64,000 bases of DNA from Falcatimonas sp. MSJ-15 (lineage in GTDB: Bacteria; Bacillota; Clostridia; Lachnospirales; Lachnospiraceae), in NCBI RefSeq assembly GCF_018918265.1, contig NZ_JAHLQC010000011.1, forward strand, positions 84,131 through 148,130. The letters are read 5' to 3'. The notes beneath the pieces are model-generated. The model was not told the DNA's origin and did not search any database. It saw only the letters and a list, made by a program, of their open reading frames with translations. This document shows, piece by piece, positions 46,532-56,722 of this stretch. The translations under genes were made by a program, and so were the position numbers. Position 1 is the first letter of the stretch, and every line of letters begins with the position of its first letter.

Positions 46532-48604
46532 ATGGATTATAGATTATTATTTAAAGAAAGTAATGAAGAAGTAAGAGAGAGATATGAACTTGCAATAGCT
46601 AGAATAAGACAGATGAAGGATGAACATGTAAAAGATAAATATGATGATTATTTTAAAAAAATATCAGCTTTTATTCTTCAGATAGACAAATTGTGGGATA
46701 TGGTTCAGAAAGGTGAACTTGAGAATAAGACATTGGAAGAATTACACAATCTTAATAATCAGTTATATGAAGATATTCTTCCTGCTAATTATGAGACAAG
46801 TTATGCTAATCCGGCTTATGCGGCACAAAAACTTGGAATAGATAATGGAAGACTTTTATCTTTTATGTATATGGAGATAAGAGGAATGATAGTATATGCC
46901 TATGAGAGCAGGCTTACAGAGATTACAATACTATGTGAACTTTTCATAGAAGTTTATAACTGGTTCGAAGACGAAGAAGAACCTGATGCAGAAGAGATAA
47001 GAAAGATATTATATTGGTTTGTAAGTGATTATGCTGATGTCATGGTAGAATATGGTATAAGAGAGATAATAGATCCAGAATTATCATTTGCAAAAGATAT
47101 TATAATGAATTCAGATTTGAGCGATGTTTCTTATCTATACAAATTTGGTGAATATATATCTGAGAATGAGATAAAGACAGCACAATTTTTATCAAAACTT
47201 CCTGAAGAAGATATAGACAAGATGGCATATACGTATGTAGAAGGCTTTAGAAAAGGATTCGAACTTGCCAATAAGCCACTTAATAAGAAGAAAACAGTTA
47301 ATATAAGATATACATTAGGTTTTGAGAGAATCGTAAAATCAGCGATAGAACAGTTTGCAAAGCTTGGACTTGATGTTGTTATGTATCGTTCACCGGTTAA
47401 TTCAAGTAACAAGAATACTTATGTCAGAACAGGATACAGTGCGATATCACCAAACAAACAGATGGATTATGATCATCGTAATGATAATGCACTTTATTTT
47501 GATAAGGCATGTATGGAGAGAAAGCTTGGAGTAATAAAATGTGCTTATGAGAAATATAAAGAGCTTGCTTATGTTCATGCAGGACCGGCAGTAATGGAGA
47601 TATTTGGCGAAACACCATTTGAACCTGTTAATAAAAAAGAATGTTTTACGCTTGATGAGAAACAGCAGAAATTGCTTGTTAATTACAGAAGTGAGAGTCA
47701 AAAGATTGTTAATGAATATATAAAAGGCGAAGAAAGAAGTTTTACAATAATAGCCTATCCGATTCCGGAGATTGGAGATAAGTTTGAAGAGATATTTGCA
47801 GAAACAGTAAGAATTAATACACTTGATTATGAAAAATATTGTAAAGTGCAGGAGAATATTATTGATGCACTTAATGAAGCGGATTATGTATATGTCGAAG
47901 GTAGTGGTAAGAATAAGACTAAGATTAATGTAAACCTTTTAGAACTTAAGAATAAAGAGACAGAGACACTTTTTGAAAACTGTCTTGCAGATGTTAATAT
48001 ACCACTTGGCGAAGTCTTCACATCACCAAAACTTACAGGAACTAATGGTGTTCTTAATGTAAGCGAAGTGTACTTAAAAGATATTAAATTTATAAACCTT
48101 ACAATAACTTTTAAAGATGGTATGATACAGGATTATACATGTGATAATTTTGAAACAGAAGAAGAAAATAAGGAACTTATAAAACAAGTTATACTTAACA
48201 ATCATGATACACTTGCTATAGGTGAGTTTGCCATTGGAACTAATACAACAGCTTATGTTATGGCTAATAAGTATGATATTGTATACAAACTTCCGATACT
48301 TATAGTAGAGAAGATGGGACCACATTTTGCTGTAGGAGATACATGTTATACATGGTCAGAAGATATCAAGGTATATAATCCTGATGGAAAAGAGATAATT
48401 GCAAAAGACAATGAAGTGTCAATTGCAAGAAAAGAAGATATTAAGAAGGCATATTATGGATGCCATACAGATATAACAATACCGTATGATGAGATTGCTG
48501 AGATTACAGCAGTTAAAAAAGATGGTGACAGAATAACAATAATCAAAGATGGAAGATTTGTGCTTGCAGGAACAGAACTTCTTAACGAACCATTTAATGA
48601 ATAG
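46532..48604 (+). CDS. M29-type aminopeptidase with long N-terminal extension
   Basis: A 690-aa protein. The C-terminal 400 residues match thermophilic (M29, AmpS/PepS) metallo-aminopeptidases. Dinuclear metal ligands are visible in GEVFTSP (about residue 494), GEFAIGTN, EKMGPHFAVGDTCYTWSED and HTDITIPYDE. Classical M29 enzymes are about 410 aa; here about 280 extra helical residues precede the catalytic domain. AAGGAG precedes the ATG. No signal peptide, so it is cytoplasmic. Confidence 0.85.
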   Translation: MDYRLLFKESNEEVRERYELAIARIRQMKDEHVKDKYDDYFKKISAFILQIDKLWDMVQKGELENKTLEELHNLNNQLYEDILPANYETSYANPAYAAQKLGIDNGRLLSFMYMEIRGMIVYAYESRLTEITILCELFIEVYNWFEDEEEPDAEEIRKILYWFVSDYADVMVEYGIREIIDPELSFAKDIIMNSDLSDVSYLYKFGEYISENEIKTAQFLSKLPEEDIDKMAYTYVEGFRKGFELANKPLNKKKTVNIRYTLGFERIVKSAIEQFAKLGLDVVMYRSPVNSSNKNTYVRTGYSAISPNKQMDYDHRNDNALYFDKACMERKLGVIKCAYEKYKELAYVHAGPAVMEIFGETPFEPVNKKECFTLDEKQQKLLVNYRSESQKIVNEYIKGEERSFTIIAYPIPEIGDKFEEIFAETVRINTLDYEKYCKVQENIIDALNEADYVYVEGSGKNKTKINVNLLELKNKETETLFENCLADVNIPLGEVFTSPKLTGTNGVLNVSEVYLKDIKFINLTITFKDGMIQDYTCDNFETEEENKELIKQVILNNHDTLAIGEFAIGTNTTAYVMANKYDIVYKLPILIVEKMGPHFAVGDTCYTWSEDIKVYNPDGKEIIAKDNEVSIARKEDIKKAYYGCHTDITIPYDEIAEITAVKKDGDRITIIKDGRFVLAGTELLNEPFNE

Positions 48605-48846
48605 AACAGATAATGACAAAACTTAATGACAAAAAGTTTAAAAGTGAAATAATAAGTATTGACGGATTGAATAAGACCTAGTAAAATAACTTATAAGTAA
48701 TACAGAATTAATAAGTAACATTTATAAGTCAATCTTATAAGTTGATATAAGATATAACATTAGCAATTACTGTTATGGAATATATGTTATTTAGTGAATG
48801 GTACTACAAGTTAACAATATGTTTTCAATAAAAAAGGAGAATTGAT

Positions 48847-49359
48847 ATGGCAAAAGTTGGTATAGTAATGGGAAGCGATTCAGATCTTGAGGTTATGAGC
48901 AAGGCAGCAGAGATTCTTGAACAGTTTGGAATTGATTATGATATGACAATCATTTCAGCACATAGAATGCCAGATGTATTTTTTGATTATGCTAATACAG
49001 CAGAAGAGAAGGGATACAAAGTTATTATTGCAGGAGCAGGTGGAGCAGCCCATCTTCCAGGTATGGCAGCCGCAATTTTCCCAATGCCTGTTGTAGGTGT
49101 TCCAATTCATACTAAGTCATTAGGAGGAGTTGATTCACTTTATTCAATAGTACAGATGCCAAGTGGAATTCCAGTAGCTACTGTAGCAATCAATGGTGGA
49201 GCTAATGCAGGAATTATGGCAGCTAAGATATTAGCAACATCAGATCCGGAATTACTTAAAAAATTAAAAGAATACAAAGCTGGATTAAAAGACAAAGTAA
49301 TGGCAAAAAAAGAGAAACTTGAAAACGTTGGATATAAAGAATATATGAAAGAAATGTAA
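48847..49359 (+). CDS. purE: N5-carboxyaminoimidazole ribonucleotide mutase PurE
   Basis: Converts N5-CAIR to CAIR in purine synthesis. The 170-aa class-I enzyme has VGIVMGSDSDLEVM, the ISAHRMPD active-site loop and AGAGGAAHLPGMAAA. AAAGGAG precedes the ATG. The 240-bp leader upstream contains repeated TTATAAGT but no recognisable purine riboswitch. First gene of purE-M-N-D. Confidence 0.96.
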   Translation: MAKVGIVMGSDSDLEVMSKAAEILEQFGIDYDMTIISAHRMPDVFFDYANTAEEKGYKVIIAGAGGAAHLPGMAAAIFPMPVVGVPIHTKSLGGVDSLYSIVQMPSGIPVATVAINGGANAGIMAAKILATSDPELLKKLKEYKAGLKDKVMAKKEKLENVGYKEYMKEM

Positions 49360-49378
49360 TTTTTGGAGGTAAATTAAG

Positions 49379-50404
49379 ATGGATTACAAGAACGCTGGAG
49401 TAGATATTGAAGCAGGATACAAAGCAGTTGAGCTTATGAAAGAACATGTTAAGAAGACAATGAGACCAGAAGTATTAGGTGGACTTGGTGGATTCTCAGG
49501 AGCATTTTCACTTGAAAAATTCAAAGGAATGGAAAAACCTACACTTGTATCTGGAACAGACGGTGTTGGAACAAAGCTTAAACTTGCATTTTTATTAGAC
49601 AAACATGATACAATCGGTATTGATTGTGTAGCTATGTGTGTTAATGATATTGCATGTGCAGGTGGAGAACCATTATTTTTCCTTGATTATGTAGCATGTG
49701 GCAAGAATGAACCAGAGAAGATCGCAACAATCGTAAGTGGTGTTGCACAGGGATGTCTTCAGTCAGAAGCAGCATTAATCGGTGGAGAGACAGCAGAGAT
49801 GCCAGGATTTTATCCAGTAGATGAATATGATCTTGCAGGTTTTGCAGTAGGAATTGTAGACGAAAAAGATTTAATAACAGGTAAAGATATAGCAGACGGA
49901 GATGTATTAATTGGTATAACATCATCAGGTGTTCACAGTAACGGATATTCACTTGTAAGAAAAGTATTTAATATGAGTGCAGAATCACTTAATACATATT
50001 ATGACTGCCTTGGTAAGACATTAGGTGAAGCATTACTTACACCAACTAAGATTTATGTAAAAGATTTAAAAGCTGTAAAAGCAGCAGGTGTTAAGATTAA
50101 AGGATGTAGTCATATTACAGGTGGTGGTTTCTATGAGAATGTACCAAGAATGTTACATGATGGTGTAAGAGCATATATTAAGAAAGACAGCTATGAGATT
50201 CCTGCAATATTCAAGATGCTTTCAGAAGACGGAGATATAGCAGAAGAGATGATGTACAATACATTTAATATGGGTATTGGTATGGTACTTGCAGTAGATA
50301 AAGCAGATGAAGCAAAAGTATTAGAAGCACTTAAGAGTGTTGGAGACACAGCATATGTAATAGGTGAAGTTAAGGCAGGCGAGAAGGGAGTAACCTTATG
50401 CTAA
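49379..50404 (+). CDS. purM: Phosphoribosylformylglycinamidine cyclo-ligase PurM
   Basis: Makes aminoimidazole ribonucleotide with ATP. The 341-aa protein shows [50 protein letters not shown] and [13 protein letters not shown], all family signatures. It lies 19 bp after purE and overlaps purN by 7 bp. Confidence 0.97.
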   Translation: MDYKNAGVDIEAGYKAVELMKEHVKKTMRPEVLGGLGGFSGAFSLEKFKGMEKPTLVSGTDGVGTKLKLAFLLDKHDTIGIDCVAMCVNDIACAGGEPLFFLDYVACGKNEPEKIATIVSGVAQGCLQSEAALIGGETAEMPGFYPVDEYDLAGFAVGIVDEKDLITGKDIADGDVLIGITSSGVHSNGYSLVRKVFNMSAESLNTYYDCLGKTLGEALLTPTKIYVKDLKAVKAAGVKIKGCSHITGGGFYENVPRMLHDGVRAYIKKDSYEIPAIFKMLSEDGDIAEEMMYNTFNMGIGMVLAVDKADEAKVLEALKSVGDTAYVIGEVKAGEKGVTLC

Positions 50405-51027
50405 AAATATGTGTTTTAGTATCAGGAGGCGGAACTAATCTTCAGGCACTTATAGATGCAATTAATGACAAGAGAATAACTAATGCGAAGATAGAAGTAG
50501 TTATTAGTAATAATAAGAATGCTTATGCACTAGAACGTGCTAAAAATAATAATATAGCAGCAGAGTGTATATCACCAAAGGATTTTGAAAACAGAGATAT
50601 CTTTTATGAACATTTAAAAGAGACAATTGACAGTTACAAAGTAGACTTGATTGTACTTGCAGGCTATCTTGTAGCAATACCAGGTTCAATAGTAGAAGGA
50701 TACAAAAATAAGATAATTAATATCCATCCTTCACTAATACCATCATTTTGTGGAAAAGGTTATTATGGATTAAAAGTTCATGAAGGAGTATTAGCAAGAG
50801 GAGTCAAAGTAACAGGTGCTACAGTACATTTTGTTGATGATGGAACAGATACAGGTCCTATTATTTTACAAAAGCCAGTATTAGTTAAACAGGATGATAC
50901 ACCACAGATACTTCAAAGAAGAGTTATGGAAGAAGCAGAGTGGCAGATACTTCCTAAAGCAGTAGATTTGATAGCTAATAACAAAGTAACAGTAACAAGT
51001 GACAAAAAAGTTATGATTAGTGAATAG
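50398..51027 (+). CDS. purN: Phosphoribosylglycinamide formyltransferase PurN
   Basis: Formylates GAR with 10-formyl-THF. At 209 aa it shows [17 protein letters not shown], the catalytic [17 protein letters not shown] and [13 protein letters not shown]. Start overlaps the purM stop. Dependence on formyl-THF links this operon to folate supply, which in this window is served by folT. Confidence 0.96.
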   Translation: MLKICVLVSGGGTNLQALIDAINDKRITNAKIEVVISNNKNAYALERAKNNNIAAECISPKDFENRDIFYEHLKETIDSYKVDLIVLAGYLVAIPGSIVEGYKNKIINIHPSLIPSFCGKGYYGLKVHEGVLARGVKVTGATVHFVDDGTDTGPIILQKPVLVKQDDTPQILQRRVMEEAEWQILPKAVDLIANNKVTVTSDKKVMISE

Positions 51028-51041
51028 TCGGAGGCATAGAG

Positions 51042-52313
51042 ATGAAAGTACTTATTGTAGGCAGTGGTGGAAGAGAACATGCTATAGCATGGAAAGTTTC
51101 ACAGAGTAAAAAAGTTGATAAAATATATTGCGCTCCAGGTAATGCAGGTATAGCTCAGATAGCAGAATGTGTAGATATTGGAGCAATGGAATTCGATAAA
51201 TTAGTTGCCTTTGCAAAAGAAAAAGCAATTGATTTAACAATTATCGGAATGGATGATCCACTTGTAGGTGGTGTTGTAGATGCTTTTGAAAAAGAAGGAC
51301 TTAGAGTATTTGGACCAAGAAAAAATGCAGCAATATTAGAAGGCTCAAAAGCATTTTCAAAAGATTTGATGAAAAAATATAATATTCCTACAGCAGCGTA
51401 TGAGAACTTCGATTCACCAGAAAAAGCACTTGAATATTTAAAGACAGCAAAGTTCCCAATTGTTTTAAAAGCTGACGGACTTGCACTTGGAAAAGGTGTT
51501 CTTATCTGTATGACAAGAGAAGAAGCAGAAGAAGGTGTTAAGACACTTATGCTTGATAAACAGTTTGGTAATGCAGGTAATACAATTGTAATCGAAGAAT
51601 TTATGACAGGACGTGAAGTATCAGTTCTTTCATTTGTAGATGGCAAGACAATTAAGATTATGACATCAGCACAGGATCATAAGCGTGCAAAAGATGGAGA
51701 TCAGGGACTTAATACAGGAGGAATGGGAACATTTTCACCAAGCCCATTCTATACTAAAGAAGTAGATGAATTCTGTCATAAGTATATATATCAGGCAACT
51801 GTAGATGCTATGAGAGCAGAAGGAAGAGAATTTAAAGGAATTATATTCTTTGGACTTATGCTTACAGAAGATGGACCAAAAGTTCTTGAATATAATGCAA
51901 GATTTGGAGATCCAGAGACACAGGTTGTTCTTCCAAGAATGAAGAACGACATAGTAGAAGTGTTTGAAGCATGTATAGATGGAACACTTGACAAGATAGA
52001 ATTGCAATTTGAAGATAATGCAGCAGTATGTGTTGTACTTGCTTCAGATGGATATCCTGTTTCATACAAAAAAGGCTTTGAGATAAAAGGATTAGACAAT
52101 TTTGTTAATCGCGATGGTTATTATGTTTTCCATGCAGGAAGTAAACTTGTTGATGGTAAGATAGTAACTAATGGAGGAAGAGTTCTTGGCGTAACAGCAG
52201 TTGGTAAAGATCTAAAAGCTGCAAGAGCTAATGCATATGAGGCAACAGAATGGATAGATTTTGAGAATAAATATATGCGCCATGATATTGGAAAAGCTAT
52301 TGACGAAGCATAG
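51042..52313 (+). CDS. purD: Phosphoribosylamine-glycine ligase PurD
   Basis: ATP-grasp ligase that makes GAR. The 423-aa protein has VGSGGREHAIAWK, KADGLALGKGVLIC, DHKRAKDGDQGLNTGGMGTFSP and NARFGDPETQ. GGAGGC precedes the ATG. It ends the operon; a strong terminator follows. Confidence 0.97.
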   Translation: MKVLIVGSGGREHAIAWKVSQSKKVDKIYCAPGNAGIAQIAECVDIGAMEFDKLVAFAKEKAIDLTIIGMDDPLVGGVVDAFEKEGLRVFGPRKNAAILEGSKAFSKDLMKKYNIPTAAYENFDSPEKALEYLKTAKFPIVLKADGLALGKGVLICMTREEAEEGVKTLMLDKQFGNAGNTIVIEEFMTGREVSVLSFVDGKTIKIMTSAQDHKRAKDGDQGLNTGGMGTFSPSPFYTKEVDEFCHKYIYQATVDAMRAEGREFKGIIFFGLMLTEDGPKVLEYNARFGDPETQVVLPRMKNDIVEVFEACIDGTLDKIELQFEDNAAVCVVLASDGYPVSYKKGFEIKGLDNFVNRDGYYVFHAGSKLVDGKIVTNGGRVLGVTAVGKDLKAARANAYEATEWIDFENKYMRHDIGKAIDEA

Positions 52314-52334
52314 ATAATTATAAAATGTTAGATA

Positions 52335-52380
52335 AAAGACTATTGCAATAATAATTTAATTAATTGCAATAGTCTTTTTC
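52335..52380 (+). terminator. Terminator of the pur operon
   Basis: A perfect 15-bp stem pairs 52335-52349 with 52363-52377 around a 13-nt A/T loop, followed by T residues. Confidence 0.88.
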
Positions 52381-52563
52381 TATATAATAATCAGAAAATT
52401 AATTTTTCAAAACAAATAATCAAGACATTATATTAATTATTATTTTATGTAAATTATTCATTAAAAAAATACGAAATAACCCTTAGAGAAATCATGAAAA
52501 AGAATAATAATATGCATTGTTGGAGTTTTTAGATACATGTAAACCTAGTAAGGGGGAAAAAGT

Positions 52564-54651
52564 ATGAAAAGAATACATAAAAAACGTACATTAGCATTAA
52601 TCATGGCGATGATTTTAGCATTAACGTATAATTTATACTATTTTGGACAGCTATATGAGATATCAGTATTTGCAGCTACAGAAGCCACAGTTAATGGAGA
52701 CCAGGTTAATGTAAGAACAGGACCTGGTACGTCAAATGCTGTATTGACTGATTCTAATGGTGCGAGAATACAATTATATACAGGACATAAAGTATCAATA
52801 GAAGATAAAGCAATGGCAGCAGATGGCGCACAATGGTATAAGATAAGATTTGACTATAATGGCGCATCTTATGAAGGATATATGCATGGAAGTTATGTGA
52901 CAATAGATAGTACGAATGAAGATATAGATCCAGACACAGATTTTGAAGCATATCTTAATGCACAAGGATTTCCAGAGACATATAAAGATTCATTAAGACA
53001 GTTGCATGCAAAATATCCGTCATGGGTATTTAAAGCAGACCATCTTCCGTATGATTTTAATGAAGCAGTAAAAGAAGAGAGCATTGTCGGAAGAAGTCTT
53101 ATAGCATATAACTCAATAAGTTCATGGAAATCATTAGAAACAGGAAGTTATGACTGGAATACTGGTACATGGTACAGCTTTGACGGAAGTGCATGGGCAG
53201 CAGCATCAAAAGAACTTGTTGCATATTGTATGGATCCACGTAATTTTTTAGATGAGACATATATATTTCAATTTGAGGCACTATCATATGATGCAGGATT
53301 ACATACAAGAGATGGTGTAGAAAAATTAATATCAGGAAGTTTTATGAGAGATGCAGTTGTAGAGAATAATCAACCTTATGCAGATGCATTCATAGAAGCA
53401 GCCAGACAATCAGGAGTAAGTCCATACCATCTTGCAGCAAGAGTAATACAGGAGATGGGTATAAATGGAGAAAGTGGAAGTATATCAGGAACATATGCAG
53501 GATATGAAGGAATCTACAACTATTATAATCAAGGTGCGTATGTTCATGATGGAAGAAGTGCAATAGAGAATGGACTTATATATGCAATGACACCTGATGA
53601 ATACTCGCTAAGACCATGGAATACCAGAATTAATGCAATGATAGGTGGAGCGAAGATAATAGGTAAGAATTACATAAGTATAGGTCAAGACACATTATAT
53701 TATCAAAAATTTGATTTTGTAGGTACACCATATACACATCAGTATATGACACATATCTTAGCACCAAGCAGTGAAGCAATTAATATGTCAAAAGCATATA
53801 CACAAGATATGAAAAATCAGATGACAATAGTATTTAAGATACCAGTTTATAATAATATGCCACAGAAAACAGCACAAAAACCAACATCAGACGGAAGCCC
53901 TAATAATGTACTTAAGAGTATAACAGTTTCAGGATATTCACTGACACCAACATTCTCAAAATTTACACAGGAATATGATGTAATAGTTAATAATGACGTG
54001 AAGATGATAGATATAAGTGCACAGGCAATGGTATCAGGTACATCAGTATCTGGAGCAGGAACTTATGGAATACTTGTTGGTAACAATAAGATAGAGATAA
54101 AAGTAACAGCTGAGAATGGTGCGTCAAGAATATATACAATTAATGTTGTACGACTAGATGAGTCAGGAAGTAATACAGGCAAGAATAATATACCTATAAT
54201 ACAGGAATCAGAACAAAAAGCATCAGTGTCAAGTGACATACTAAAAATTGATGATGGTTCTAAGAAGATTACAGCAGTAACACCGGGAAAGACATGTGAT
54301 GAGATAAAAAGTCAGATAAAATTGTCGGCAGGATATACAATGAAAATTGTAAAACCAGATAACAATGAGAATACAGGAACAATTGCAACAGGGAATAAGT
54401 TATGGGTAACCGATTCGGCAGGAAATATAGTGTTAGAATATACTTTTGTTGTATATGGAGATGTAACAGGTGATGGTATAGTTAACTCGCTTGATATGTT
54501 ATATATAAAAAGACATATTCTTGGAATAAGTACACTTACAGGAGCATATCTAGAAGCAGGTGATACTAATAGAGCTAATGATGGAATTAACTCACTTGAT
54601 ATGCTATATCTCAAGAGACATATTCTTGGTATAAAGACGATACAGCAGTAA
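52564..54651 (+). CDS. Secreted SH3/glucosaminidase-like protein with C-terminal dockerin
   Basis: A 695-aa exported protein. Order of parts: signal peptide (1 to about 35); bacterial SH3 (about 38-118, NVRTGPGTSNAVL); a glucosaminidase-like (GH73) region at about 130-430 that includes YPSWVFKADHLPYDFNEAV, AARVIQEMGINGESGS and YNYYNQGAY; a cadherin-like beta-sandwich (about 460-535); and a dockerin type-I module at 633-692. The dockerin has two near-identical halves, each with NSLDMLY, I or L, then KRHILGI. The first Ca loop is regular (DVTGDGIVNSLD); the second has an extra residue (DTNRANDGINSLD). The next gene encodes a cohesin protein, a probable partner. Confidence 0.85.
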   Translation: MKRIHKKRTLALIMAMILALTYNLYYFGQLYEISVFAATEATVNGDQVNVRTGPGTSNAVLTDSNGARIQLYTGHKVSIEDKAMAADGAQWYKIRFDYNGASYEGYMHGSYVTIDSTNEDIDPDTDFEAYLNAQGFPETYKDSLRQLHAKYPSWVFKADHLPYDFNEAVKEESIVGRSLIAYNSISSWKSLETGSYDWNTGTWYSFDGSAWAAASKELVAYCMDPRNFLDETYIFQFEALSYDAGLHTRDGVEKLISGSFMRDAVVENNQPYADAFIEAARQSGVSPYHLAARVIQEMGINGESGSISGTYAGYEGIYNYYNQGAYVHDGRSAIENGLIYAMTPDEYSLRPWNTRINAMIGGAKIIGKNYISIGQDTLYYQKFDFVGTPYTHQYMTHILAPSSEAINMSKAYTQDMKNQMTIVFKIPVYNNMPQKTAQKPTSDGSPNNVLKSITVSGYSLTPTFSKFTQEYDVIVNNDVKMIDISAQAMVSGTSVSGAGTYGILVGNNKIEIKVTAENGASRIYTINVVRLDESGSNTGKNNIPIIQESEQKASVSSDILKIDDGSKKITAVTPGKTCDEIKSQIKLSAGYTMKIVKPDNNENTGTIATGNKLWVTDSAGNIVLEYTFVVYGDVTGDGIVNSLDMLYIKRHILGISTLTGAYLEAGDTNRANDGINSLDMLYLKRHILGIKTIQQ

Positions 54652-54696
54652 TGATAATAATAATACAGATTATATTTTGGAATTGGGGGAAATATT

Positions 54697-56586
54697 ATGA
54701 GACATAGAATAAGACAAGTAATATTTATAATTACTGTTTTTGCGGCAATGATATTATATATGCCAAGAGCAGTATATGCATCAGATGGAACGATAAGTAT
54801 ATCATCAACGGCATCAACAACAGGTAATGAAGTAAGTATAAGTGTAAGCGTAAGCGGTAATGCTGAGATAGGAACAGTAGATTTGTGGCTTACTTATGAT
54901 CCATCAATAATAGAAGCAGTTAGTGGCTTTGATGGTGGTGGTGGTGGAAGAATACATATTCTGTCATCAGATAATACAAGTTTTACAGTAAAATTTAAAA
55001 CAGTAGGAGTCGGTGACTCTACAATAAACATTGATACGTCAACAACTTATGTATATAACTATAATCCATCAGATGGTGATTATATGAATTATTCAGTATC
55101 ACCAGGTAAAGTATCAGTAAATGCACCAAAGACATATTCTGCTAATAATAATCTGAAAACTTTAGCAGTAAGCCCTGGTACCTTAACACCACAGTTTCAG
55201 ACATCAATTACAGAATACAAGCTTACAGTACCACAAGACTGTGAAAGACTTAATGTAAGTGCACAGACAGAAGATAATACAGCAACCGTAGCAGTAAGTG
55301 GCACACAGATGGATTATGGTGACAATACAACATATATAAAAGTAACAGCCGAAAATGGAGAGACTAAGACATATATAATATATACTAAACGAGAAGGCGA
55401 AGAAGCGACAGAAACAGAGACATCAAAAGAAGAAGTGACAATAGAGGTAAAAGTTGGTGGTGAAACATATCATATTAATACAGACTATGAAGCACATCCA
55501 TTACCAGAAGGCTTTGAAGAAAAAGAATATGTATACAAGAAACAGACAATAAAAGCAGGTATTGGAATATCCAAGAAATTAGTAATCTTTTATCTTGAAA
55601 AAAATACCGGAGAAGAAGAAAGCGGCGGCTTTTATATATACAATGAAGAAGCAGATGAGTTCTATAAGATGATAAATCTGACTCAGGCACAGGGAATATA
55701 TACAATAATAGATTTTAAAGATGGGGAAGTTGATATACCTGCAGGATATCAGGAGACAGATGAGATAATAGACGGTATATCAAGAAGAGTCTATGTTGGG
55801 GAAGATAAGAATAGTTTTTTAATATACCTTATGAATTATAATGGTGAATGTGGATGGTATAGAATAGATAGAGATGAGAATACAATTCAGCGTTATTTTG
55901 CAGAAAATATAACAGGAGAAGAGACAGCTAAAGAGAGTGAATCAGCAACAGATGCAGAACAAAAAGTAAAAGAAGCGGAAGAAAAACTTGAAAAAGAGAA
56001 GACCGAAAATCAAAGTAGAATTAAAAAAATGCTTATAGCAATAATTATACTTGCAATATTCTTAATACTTATAGTATTCTCTTTCCTTGCGTATGTATTG
56101 AAGATAAAAGGCAAAAAAGAAGACAGGGAGATATTAGAAGAGGAGAATAATATACAACCTTTAGTAAAAACAGATTCGGATGCAGGTATTACCAACGATG
56201 ATACTTATGAGAAGAGTGAAGGCGTGATAGAAAAAGATGAAAGAACACTTGGAAACAGTGTATCAGAACTTATAGAAGAATGGGAGCACATTGATAGCGA
56301 AGATGGTAACTCAACAGATGAAGATACTAAAGAACTTGATAAAACCCAATATATTGGTAATACATTAGAATTAGCTGATACTAATGTTGCAGAAGATGAT
56401 AGCAAAAAAATTAACAGCTATGATGATATAGAACTTAACAAGATATATGAAGATACAGAAGATGAAGACAGTGAAGATATAAAAAGCGATACTAAGATTG
56501 TTATCAACGAGAATGGCGAGACAGTTATGTTGCATGAAGGAGTTGAAGCTCAGGATGATGATTTTATAGATCTTGATGATAATTAA
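54697..56586 (+). CDS. Membrane-anchored cohesin protein with acidic cytoplasmic tail
   Basis: A 629-aa protein. Signal peptide (1-27). A cohesin-like domain follows (about 28-145) with STASTTGNEVSISVSVSG, GTVDLWLTYDPSIIEAV and VKFKTVGVGDSTI. A cadherin-like beta-sandwich (about 150-230) is closely related to the one in the upstream protein. Next come an unrecognised domain (about 240-410), a Glu/Lys coiled coil, and one membrane helix (about 444-467). The last 160 residues are strongly acidic and end in DDDFIDLDDN; the predicted topology puts them inside the cell. It starts 45 bp after the dockerin gene. Docking of that protein is inferred from adjacency and domains. Confidence 0.8.
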   Translation: MRHRIRQVIFIITVFAAMILYMPRAVYASDGTISISSTASTTGNEVSISVSVSGNAEIGTVDLWLTYDPSIIEAVSGFDGGGGGRIHILSSDNTSFTVKFKTVGVGDSTINIDTSTTYVYNYNPSDGDYMNYSVSPGKVSVNAPKTYSANNNLKTLAVSPGTLTPQFQTSITEYKLTVPQDCERLNVSAQTEDNTATVAVSGTQMDYGDNTTYIKVTAENGETKTYIIYTKREGEEATETETSKEEVTIEVKVGGETYHINTDYEAHPLPEGFEEKEYVYKKQTIKAGIGISKKLVIFYLEKNTGEEESGGFYIYNEEADEFYKMINLTQAQGIYTIIDFKDGEVDIPAGYQETDEIIDGISRRVYVGEDKNSFLIYLMNYNGECGWYRIDRDENTIQRYFAENITGEETAKESESATDAEQKVKEAEEKLEKEKTENQSRIKKMLIAIIILAIFLILIVFSFLAYVLKIKGKKEDREILEEENNIQPLVKTDSDAGITNDDTYEKSEGVIEKDERTLGNSVSELIEEWEHIDSEDGNSTDEDTKELDKTQYIGNTLELADTNVAEDDSKKINSYDDIELNKIYEDTEDEDSEDIKSDTKIVINENGETVMLHEGVEAQDDDFIDLDDN

Positions 56587-56623
56587 GAAAAATCATAATT
56601 AAGAAAAAATAAAAGAATAAAGT

Positions 56624-56668
56624 ATTGTCAATACCAGCAGGATGTATCATTCTGCTGGTATTGACAAT
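56624..56668 (+). terminator. Terminator after the cohesin gene
   Basis: A perfect 17-bp stem pairs 56624-56640 with 56652-56668 around an 11-nt loop. The T-run after it is short, but stem length and position 38 bp after the stop support termination of the dockerin-cohesin unit. Confidence 0.75.
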
Positions 56669-56722
56669 TTAGTACAACTGTTATAACATATATATAACAA
56701 AGCATATATTTGAGGTGGTTAT

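Noticed and set aside
48605..48846. Purine riboswitch or PurR boxes upstream of purE
   Set aside because: I find no purine aptamer core and no convincing PurR-type palindrome, only repeated TTATAAGT sequences.
52564..56586. Cellulosome gene cluster
   Set aside because: Only one cohesin and one dockerin are present, the dockerin protein is wall-directed, and the nearby pectate lyase has no dockerin.
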